Shown in pieces: positions 1 through 4,801 of a stretch of 5,891 bases of DNA. The DNA lies in contig JABIPV010000051.1 in NCBI GenBank assembly GCA_018699075.1, positions 1 through 5,891 on the forward strand, read 5' to 3'. A program made the position numbers and the translations under genes. Below the pieces are notes generated by a model. The model worked only from the letters and a program-made list of their open reading frames with translations. It searched no databases and was not told the origin of the DNA. The stretch's first letter is position 1, and each line of letters begins with the position of its first letter. The stretch comes from Kordiimonadaceae bacterium. GTDB lineage: Bacteria; Pseudomonadota; Alphaproteobacteria; Sphingomonadales; Emcibacteraceae.

Positions 1-1
1 C

Positions 2-598
2 GAAAAACTTTCCGTTGCGGATACTATTCGTGCACTTAACTTTGCCGAAGTCGTAGTACTAATGATTGATGCGACGATGCCCTTTGAAAAACAAGATTTA
101 TCAATTGCAAGTCTTGTGGTTCAGGAAGGGCGCGCGCTTGTTATCGCCCTTAATAAATATGATCTACTTGAAAACCGTCAAGAAGTGATGAAAGACATCG
201 CCCATAAGCTTGAACATACTTTACCGCAAATTAAAGGTATTCCTGTTGTTCCTATTTCAGGACTTACAGGGCGTGGTTTAGATAAATTAATGCCGCAGAT
301 ATTTGCCACATATAAACTTTGGAATAGACGCATTAGTACGGCTAAGCTGAATAAGTGGCTTGCTCAAACATTGCAATATCATCCTGCACCATCGGTAAAG
401 GGACGCCGAACAAAAATGCGTTACATGACCCAAGTGAAGACAAGGCCGCCAACATTTGCTATTTTTACAAATAGACCTAATGATGTGGCAAATAGTTACA
501 CAAGGTATCTGCTTAATGAATTACGTTGGGATTTTGATATGCCCGGCGTGCCAATTCGCATTATGTTACGTAAAGGCGATAATCCGTTTAAAAAATAA
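2..598 (+). CDS. der: Ribosome biogenesis GTPase Der (EngA), C-terminal part, 5' truncated by window edge
   Basis: Der is a double-GTPase-domain protein that binds the 50S subunit and is needed for its maturation. The reading frame is open from base 2, and 198 residues are visible, beginning EKLSVADTIRALNFAEVVVL, which is the stretch just after switch II of the second G domain. Seen in the sequence: the G4 motif NKYD (bases 152-163) and a G5-like motif ISGLTGRG about 35 residues later. These are followed by the KH-like C-terminal domain (visible residues about 110-198), containing KGRRTKMRYMTQ, TRPPTFAIFTNRP and the typical ending GVPIRIMLRKGDNPFKK. Der proteins are usually about 440-480 residues, so the whole first G domain and the P-loop of the second lie outside the window. 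The first ATG in the window (base 62) is internal and is not the start. The gene ends in TAA, and no hairpin terminator is seen before the next gene 33 bases on, so readthrough into the VOC genes is plausible. Identification is secure. Confidence 0.97.
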   Translation, partial: EKLSVADTIRALNFAEVVVLMIDATMPFEKQDLSIASLVVQEGRALVIALNKYDLLENRQEVMKDIAHKLEHTLPQIKGIPVVPISGLTGRGLDKLMPQIFATYKLWNRRISTAKLNKWLAQTLQYHPAPSVKGRRTKMRYMTQVKTRPPTFAIFTNRPNDVANSYTRYLLNELRWDFDMPGVPIRIMLRKGDNPFKK

Positions 599-631
599 TT
601 AATTTGAACACAATAATATAGGAGAAGAAGA

Positions 632-1006
632 ATGTTAAGTTACGCAATGGTTGGAACTAAAGATCTAAAAAGAGCTGGTGATTTTTACGATAAAATTTTT
701 GATATTATAGGGGCAAAACGGGCCATGGAACATGATACAGGTATCATGTGGAGTGACGGTAACCCTGATAAACCATTCTTCGGTGTTTGTTTGCCGCATG
801 ATGGCAATGAAGCAACTGCGGGTAATGGTACAATGATTTCCTTCAGTGCGTCTTCAAAAGAACAGGTTAAAGAAGTATATGACTGTGCGCTTGCTAACGG
901 CGCTATTTGTGAAGGTGAGCCGGGTATGCGCGGTGAATCATATTATCTTTCATATTTCCGTGACCCTGACGGCAATAAGTTCTCTACTTTTTTTCCTGTT
1001 GGATAA
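632..1006 (+). CDS. VOC-superfamily protein, copy 1 of 3 tandem paralogs
   Basis: A 124-residue single-domain protein of the vicinal oxygen chelate (glyoxalase/bleomycin resistance/dioxygenase) fold. Seen: the N-terminal pattern VGTKDLKRAGDFYDKI, typical of the first beta-alpha unit; a central VCLPHDGNEA; GNGTM; and the hallmark C-terminal FRDPDGNK. The length fits one complete VOC domain (two beta-alpha-beta-beta-beta modules), probably acting as a cytoplasmic dimer. The substrate cannot be deduced. The positions where metal-dependent VOC enzymes usually carry His or Glu (strand 1, the GNGTM strand, the strand after DPDGNK) hold Tyr, Met and Ser/Thr here, so classic glyoxalase I activity looks unlikely. 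The ATG is chosen because AGGAG (620-624) sits 7 bases upstream and the paralogs start at the equivalent residue. By eye it shares over half its residues with copy 3, and resembles copy 2 most in the VYDCA..NGA.CEG.PG segment. Family is secure, function unknown. Confidence 0.93.
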   Translation: MLSYAMVGTKDLKRAGDFYDKIFDIIGAKRAMEHDTGIMWSDGNPDKPFFGVCLPHDGNEATAGNGTMISFSASSKEQVKEVYDCALANGAICEGEPGMRGESYYLSYFRDPDGNKFSTFFPVG

Positions 1007-1035
1007 AGAATTAACTTAAATATAAGGAGGTTTTA

Positions 1036-1419
1036 ATGATCGGCTATACCATGCTCGGTGTAAAGGATATTAAGAAATCTGCGACATTTTATGATCAAGT
1101 TCTCGGTACTATGGGGGCGACACGCAAAATGGAATATGAAAAGTTTATATTATGGAATGACGGCAATGATAAGCCGTCATTTTCTATTTGTATCCCTTAC
1201 GATGAAAACCCAGCGACCATCGGCAATGGTTCGATGATTGCATTTCCTGTTGCAAACCCCGAAGAAGTGCATAAAGTATATGATTGTGCTATAAAAAATG
1301 GCGCCACTTGCGAGGGAAAACCAGGAGTGAGAGACGGTGGTTATTTTATTGGCTATTTCCGCGACCCTGACGGTAATAAATTGGCAGCATATTTTTATGA
1401 GTTCGATGAACATTTATAA
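1036..1419 (+). CDS. VOC-superfamily protein, copy 2 of 3 tandem paralogs
   Basis: A 127-residue VOC-fold protein, second of the tandem trio. Seen: MIGYTMLGVKDIKKSATFYDQV at the N-terminus (LGVKD and FYD being the recognisable parts), ICIPYDENPA in the middle, IGNGSM, then VYDCAIKNGATCEGKPG and YFRDPDGNKL near the end. Its acidic ending EFDEHL makes the tail slightly longer than in copy 1. As in the other copies, the usual VOC metal-ligand positions are not His/Glu, so the biochemical role is open: a non-metal VOC enzyme, a binding protein or a resistance/detoxification factor are all possible. Start choice is firm: a near-perfect Shine-Dalgarno AAGGAGG (1024-1030) lies 5 bases before the ATG. 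It starts 29 bases after copy 1 ends, with no terminator visible between, suggesting co-transcription. Codon use looks like its neighbours, with no sign of recent transfer. Reading frames on the opposite strand here are shadows. Confidence 0.93.
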   Translation: MIGYTMLGVKDIKKSATFYDQVLGTMGATRKMEYEKFILWNDGNDKPSFSICIPYDENPATIGNGSMIAFPVANPEEVHKVYDCAIKNGATCEGKPGVRDGGYFIGYFRDPDGNKLAAYFYEFDEHL

Positions 1420-1447
1420 GATATATAAATATTAGGGAGAACGAATA

Positions 1448-1828
1448 ATGATTGGTTACACAATGGTTGGGTCAAAAGACCTCAAAAGATCAGGTGATTT
1501 TTATGACAAAGTATTAGGTGTTGTGGGTGCAAAACGCAGCATGGAAGGCGATAACTTCATTGTCTGGAGCGTAACACCGGATCAACCTTCCTTTTCAGTT
1601 TGTCTTCCTCATGATGGTAATGAAGCTTCCGTAGGCAATGGCACGATGACGGCTTTTAATGCCATGTCACCAGAACAAGTTCAAGATATCCACGCGATAG
1701 CAATTGAAAATGGGGCAACTGATGAAGGTGAACCTGGGGAACGTTCACCAGGATTTTACATGGCCTATTTTCGCGATCCGGATGGAAACAAGTTTGGCGC
1801 CTTTAACTTTACTGGTGAAATTGGCTAA
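1448..1828 (+). CDS. VOC-superfamily protein, copy 3 of 3 tandem paralogs
   Basis: A 126-residue VOC-fold protein, last of the trio. Seen: MIGYTMVGSKDLKRSGDFYD, the central VCLPHDGNEASVGNGTM (nearly identical to copy 1 here), NGATDEGEPGERS, and YFRDPDGNKFGAF. It is closest to copy 1 in the N-terminal two thirds, and lacks the VYDCA segment shared by copies 1 and 2 (IHAIA instead). The usual VOC metal ligands are absent at the same positions as in its sisters. The ATG is supported by AGGGAGA (1434-1440), 7 bases upstream, and by alignment of the starts of copies 2 and 3 (both MIGYTM). It begins 28 bases after copy 2. Its TAA is separated by only 2 bases from the stop codon of the convergent SDR gene, so its transcript must end within or beyond the antisense of that gene. 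Substrate is unknown. Confidence 0.93.
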   Translation: MIGYTMVGSKDLKRSGDFYDKVLGVVGAKRSMEGDNFIVWSVTPDQPSFSVCLPHDGNEASVGNGTMTAFNAMSPEQVQDIHAIAIENGATDEGEPGERSPGFYMAYFRDPDGNKFGAFNFTGEIG

Positions 1829-1833
1829 GCTTA
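1826..1833. other. Palindrome TAAGCTTA holding the two convergent stop codons
   Basis: The TAA of VOC copy 3 (1826-1828) and the TAA of the SDR gene (complement of 1831-1833) form the two arms of a perfect 8-base palindrome with a 2-base centre. No GC-rich stem followed by a T-run is seen on either side, so this is not a recognisable intrinsic terminator for either unit. It is recorded because it marks the exact meeting point of the two operons. Confidence 0.6.
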
Positions 1834-2568
1834 CAGGAAGATATTATCTTCGCCATTTTTAAATTTCTTGTAATCAACCACTTTGCCGTTGTCCTCAAAA
1901 TCGGGAGAACAGATTTTTAGTATCAGCGGCATAAGGTCTGCTGGCGTATCAAGAGTTTCAGGATCTTCACCAGGAACAGCACGTGCGCGCATGGCCGTTC
2001 GGATAGCGCCGGGGTTTAAGATATTCACTCTTAAATTCGATTTTTCAATTTCCAACGCATATGTTTTAACCAAACATTCAAGTGCAGCTTTACTGGTCGC
2101 ATAGCCACCCCAGAAATGTCGGGGATCACGGGCAATATTGGATGAACCAACAAAAATGGCTCTTCCATTATCTGCAGCACGTAAAAGTGGGTCTAATGAT
2201 CGGATAAGTCGATAATTTGCCGTAACGTTAAGGTCCATTAATTGTTGCCAGACCTTTGGTTTTAGATGGCTAATTGGTGTAATGTCACCAAGAGTTGCGG
2301 CATTGCCAATTAATATATCAAGTTTGCCGTATTTTTCAGCGATTACACCGCCGAGGCGGTCAAGAGCATCGTAATCTGTAATATCAAGGGGAACCAGTGT
2401 AGCTTGCCCGCCAACGGCCTTTATATCGTCATCAAGCGCTTCTAACGAACCAACTGTTCTCGCAATGGCAATAACATGTGCGCCTTCTTTGGCAAGCGCT
2501 ACGGCTGTTGCATAGCCTATGCCACGGGAAGCGCCCGTTACAACGGCAACTTTATCCTTAAATAACAT
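1831..2568 (-). CDS. SDR family NAD(P)-dependent oxidoreductase, last gene of the radA-cvpA-purF operon
   Basis: A 245-residue classical short-chain dehydrogenase/reductase. Seen: the Rossmann cofactor motif TGASRGIG (residues 11-18), GNAAT (88-92, in place of the usual NNAG), Asn114, the Ser142/Ser143 pair in VGSSN, the active site YATSK with Tyr156 and Lys160, and the NPGAIRT segment (185-191). The full Asn-Ser-Tyr-Lys tetrad is therefore present and the length is normal, so it should be an active cytosolic oxidoreductase. ALART-type residues follow strand 2 (IAIART), and Arg there is more common in NADPH users, so NADPH is a guess. The substrate is unknown. The ATG overlaps the purF stop as TAATG. 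Only a weak GGA lies upstream, so translation probably depends on ribosomes finishing purF. An SDR at this place after purF recurs in Alphaproteobacteria as far as I recall. Identification of the family is secure; its role is not. Confidence 0.95.
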   Translation of the reverse strand: MLFKDKVAVVTGASRGIGYATAVALAKEGAHVIAIARTVGSLEALDDDIKAVGGQATLVPLDITDYDALDRLGGVIAEKYGKLDILIGNAATLGDITPISHLKPKVWQQLMDLNVTANYRLIRSLDPLLRAADNGRAIFVGSSNIARDPRHFWGGYATSKAALECLVKTYALEIEKSNLRVNILNPGAIRTAMRARAVPGEDPETLDTPADLMPLILKICSPDFEDNGKVVDYKKFKNGEDNIFL

Positions 2569-4064
2569 TAGCGACTATCCGTCAGAAGTGAGAATTGCTT
2601 ATCATCATCGGACGCATTATTATCGGTGAGGGGGGTGGGATATTCACTACTGAAACAAGCATCACAATATTGTGGGACATCGTTATTTCGTCCACCTTCG
2701 CCTACGGCGCGATAAAGACCATCAATACTGATGAATTTTAAACTGTCTGCACCAATGTGTTCTGCCATTTCATCTATGGTTTTATTTGCAGCAAGAAGCT
2801 TATCCTTATTTGGTGTATCAACACCGTAATAGCAAGGGTCAGTGGTTGGGGGGCTTGCGATATACATATGAACTTCTTTTGCACCTGCTTGACGCACCAT
2901 ATCCACAATCTTAACGGATGTGGTACCACGTACAATACTGTCATCCACCAGCACAACGATTTTTCCATCTAGTTCACCACGGTTTGCATTATGTTTTAGT
3001 TTAACACCCAAATGGCGAATGGTATCCGATGGTTCAATGAAGGTCCTGCCTACATAATGGTTCCTGATAATACCAAGTTCAAAAGGAATGCCAGCTTCTT
3101 GGGCATAGCCAATTGCTGCAGGAACGCCACTGTCCGGTACGGGAACCACAAGATCTGCTTTTACGGTACATTCTTTTGCAAGCTCTTTACCAATATTTTT
3201 ACGGACTTTATAAATACTCGTACCATTTGTAAGGCTATCAGGTCTAGAAAAGTAAACATGTTCAAATATGCAAGGGCGCGGGGATGACACTGGAAATGGT
3301 TTTACGCTTGTTAGACCTTTATTGGTAACACTGACAACTTCACCAGGTTCTACATCACGAATATATTCAGCGCCAATGATATCAAGTGCACAGGTTTCAG
3401 ATGCGAATATATATGCATCATTTGGTAATCTACCAAGTACTAGGGGGCGAACTCCAAGAGGATCGCGCGCACCAATCAAACAATCTTCACTTAGCGCTAC
3501 AAAAGCAAATGCGCCTTCAACCCGGCGCATTGCATCAATAAACTTATCTAGTAATGTAGGGTAAGTACTTGTGGCAATAAGATGGATTACCACTTCCGAA
3601 TCTGATGTAGATTGGAAAATAGCGCCTTTTTCCACCAAATGCTTTTTGAGTGTTAAAGCATTGGTCAGGTTTCCATTATGACAAATGGCGAAACCGCCAC
3701 CGGCAAGATCAGCAAATAGTGGTTGCACATTTCGAAGGCCGGCGCCGCCGGATGTGGAATAACGTACATGGCCAATTGCACTACTACCGGGTAAAGAAGC
3801 AATAACAGGCTGGGTATTAAAGTTATCGGCGACCTGGCCTAATGATTTATGGGAATAAAACTGACCATCATGATGACTAACGATACCTGCTGCTTCTTGT
3901 CCACGGTGCTGTAAGGCGTGAAGCCCTAGAACGGTATGGGTTGAAGCTTCTGGCGTATTAAAGGCACCAAAGACACCACATTCATCGTGGAATTTATCAT
4001 CATCAAATGGATTCGTAGTAAGCAATTTGGGGGGATTGTCGTCGGCGAAATTTTGATCCGTCAT
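2568..4064 (-). CDS. purF: Amidophosphoribosyltransferase (glutamine PRPP amidotransferase), PurF
   Basis: Catalyses the first committed step of purine synthesis: PRPP plus glutamine gives 5-phosphoribosylamine. Numbering is from the ATG at 4064 (498 residues). Residues 1-28 form an acidic leader ending DDDKFHDE before Cys29 of CGVFGAF. Cys29 is the N-terminal nucleophile, freed by propeptide cleavage as in Bacillus subtilis PurF. The class II glutaminase domain follows (ALQHRGQEAAGI, HVRYSTSG, ICHNGNLTN). The phosphoribosyltransferase domain carries the PRPP loop VVLVDDSIVRGTT (about 370-382). Four cysteines, Cys265 (RPCIFEHVYFSRPDS), Cys411 (DPCYYG), Cys467 and Cys470 (YCDAC), match the [4Fe-4S] ligands of the B. 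subtilis-type enzyme, which the E. coli enzyme lacks. A TTG at 4088 would add 8 residues, but it has no Shine-Dalgarno and would leave almost no leader from the candidate promoter, so ATG is preferred; only a weak GAG lies 9 bases before it. The stop overlaps the SDR start (TAATG). Confidence 0.97.
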   Translation of the reverse strand: MTDQNFADDNPPKLLTTNPFDDDKFHDECGVFGAFNTPEASTHTVLGLHALQHRGQEAAGIVSHHDGQFYSHKSLGQVADNFNTQPVIASLPGSSAIGHVRYSTSGGAGLRNVQPLFADLAGGGFAICHNGNLTNALTLKKHLVEKGAIFQSTSDSEVVIHLIATSTYPTLLDKFIDAMRRVEGAFAFVALSEDCLIGARDPLGVRPLVLGRLPNDAYIFASETCALDIIGAEYIRDVEPGEVVSVTNKGLTSVKPFPVSSPRPCIFEHVYFSRPDSLTNGTSIYKVRKNIGKELAKECTVKADLVVPVPDSGVPAAIGYAQEAGIPFELGIIRNHYVGRTFIEPSDTIRHLGVKLKHNANRGELDGKIVVLVDDSIVRGTTSVKIVDMVRQAGAKEVHMYIASPPTTDPCYYGVDTPNKDKLLAANKTIDEMAEHIGADSLKFISIDGLYRAVGEGGRNNDVPQYCDACFSSEYPTPLTDNNASDDDKQFSLLTDSR

Positions 4065-4095
4065 ATAATCAGACTCATTGGGGGTCAATATGATT

Positions 4096-4126
4096 GTTAT
4101 ATATTGTTTTTTGAGCTTTTTGTGAA
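4096..4126 (-). promoter_or_regulatory. Candidate internal sigma-70-type promoter for purF
   Basis: On the minus strand the cvpA-purF gap has TTCACA (4126-4121, 5 of 6 against TTGACA), a 17-base A-rich spacer, and TATATA (4103-4098) or, with 19-base spacing, TATAAC (4101-4096, 5 of 6). Transcription would begin near 4090, leaving a leader of roughly 25 bases before the purF ATG. The AT-richness of this gap makes chance matches easy, so this is only a candidate. It would let purF and the SDR be expressed apart from radA and cvpA. Confidence 0.3.
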
Positions 4127-4133
4127 CCCTTTT

Positions 4134-4775
4134 TTACGTTTTTGAGCTCTCTTTTATTAATTTGTCTAATTCTTCTCTGTTTTCTTTATCATAATCTTCT
4201 TCATTATTTGTATTTGACCCACCGGAAGGGAAAGAGGGAACCATGTCTTTTAATCGATCGAGCGCTTCCATATCTTTGCGCCTTTCTTCAAAATCAATTT
4301 CATCTTTATATGGATTGACAGAATTAATAACGCTTGCGCCATATTCAATTAGCGGTCTTGATTTAGCTTCTTCGAACCACAGGGGATAATTACCCGGTGA
4401 ATAAAATGGGGTCGTTAGAAGATATAAAAAACTAACCAGCAACATGCCGCGGGTAATGCCAAATAACACACCCAATCCACGGTCGAGCGCACCAATATGA
4501 CTTTCTTTTATCGTCCGCCCGGTAATCACAGCGATAAATTTAAAGATAATCAAACTTAAAATTCCAAGTGCTGCATAAGCAATCATACTGGCCATAAAAT
4601 CTGGTTGTACATATTCTAGCACAATGGGAAAGAGGTGCGGATGACCTTGAAGCGTTATGAATATCGCCGCGGCCCACGCCACAAGGCTTAAGGCCTCCGT
4701 CGTAAAGCCTCGGGTAATAGCGATTAAAATCGAGGCTCCAATTATTAGCAGAACTATAATATCAATGGCGTTAAT
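4134..4775 (-). CDS. cvpA: CvpA family inner-membrane protein, probable ATT start codon
   Basis: CvpA-family proteins are multi-pass inner-membrane proteins, named for a role in colicin V production; their cellular function is not well settled. From the ATT at 4775 the protein is 213 residues. Seen: a hydrophobic segment at about 4-20 (NAIDIIVLLIIGASILIAIT), the conserved RGF..EALSL (22-31), further hydrophobic stretches at about 32-41, 60-86 and 101-124, and the family signature around IGALDRGLGVLFGITRG (about 93-109). A hydrophilic, Glu/Lys/Asp-rich tail of about 70 residues follows. Start: a Shine-Dalgarno AAGGA (4787-4783) stands 7 bases before ATT, and the residues from there match the usual family opening (M-N-x-x-D-I-I). 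The first conventional in-frame start is GTG at 4682, but it would remove 31 residues including the first membrane segment and RGF. It follows radA by 26 bases and precedes purF, the classic neighbour. Confidence 0.88.
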   Translation of the reverse strand: MNAIDIIVLLIIGASILIAITRGFTTEALSLVAWAAAIFITLQGHPHLFPIVLEYVQPDFMASMIAYAALGILSLIIFKFIAVITGRTIKESHIGALDRGLGVLFGITRGMLLVSFLYLLTTPFYSPGNYPLWFEEAKSRPLIEYGASVINSVNPYKDEIDFEERRKDMEALDRLKDMVPSFPSGGSNTNNEEDYDKENREELDKLIKESSKT

Positions 4776-4782
4776 GGTCTTA

Positions 4783-4787
4783 TCCTT
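4783..4787 (-). promoter_or_regulatory. Ribosome binding site that places the cvpA start at ATT
   Basis: AAGGA, within AAGAAGGATAAG on the minus strand, is the only good Shine-Dalgarno between the radA stop (4802) and the cvpA coding region. The ATT at 4775-4773 lies 7 bases downstream, an optimal distance. An in-frame TAG at 4799-4797 bounds the reading frame, and no ATG, GTG or TTG occurs in frame between that stop and 4682. This decides the start of cvpA. Confidence 0.65.
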
Positions 4788-4801
4788 CTTAATTTTCTAT
4801 A

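Larger units (their letters stand above)
632..1828 (+). repeat. Tandem gene triplication (three VOC genes, about 404 and 412 base period)
   Basis: The three VOC genes form a head-to-tail array with start-to-start distances of 404 and 412 bases. The best conserved DNA encodes YFRDPDGNK and lies at 953-981, 1354-1382 and 1766-1794; copies 1 and 2 differ there at only a few, mostly third-codon, positions. The gaps between genes are similar in length but not in sequence apart from the ribosome binding sites. This is an old local amplification that has diverged, not a recent duplication. Confidence 0.8.

Noticed and set aside
599..631. Possible promoter for the VOC genes in the der-VOC gap
   Set aside because: TTGAAC and TAATAT are present but with far too little spacing to act together; no -35/-10 pair of proper distance was found.
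1177..1413. 78-codon open frame on the minus strand inside VOC copy 2
   Set aside because: Fully antisense to a well-supported gene; its translation resembles no family and it has no clear ribosome site.
1883..2104. 73-codon plus-strand open frame within the SDR gene
   Set aside because: Shadow of the SDR gene on the other strand, with no independent support.
2757..3564. Several open frames on both strands overlapping purF
   Set aside because: PurF is intact across the whole stretch with all family motifs, so these are shadow frames.
4108..4148. Direct repeat of AGCTCAAAAA (minus strand) at 4148-4139 and 4117-4108 around the cvpA stop
   Set aside because: Only 10 bases and A-rich; one copy is inside the cvpA coding end. 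Chance is likely in this AT-rich gap, and it matches no operator I know.
4680..4682. GTG at 4682 as the start of cvpA
   Set aside because: It would remove the first membrane segment and the conserved RGF motif, and the Shine-Dalgarno points to the ATT 93 bases upstream.
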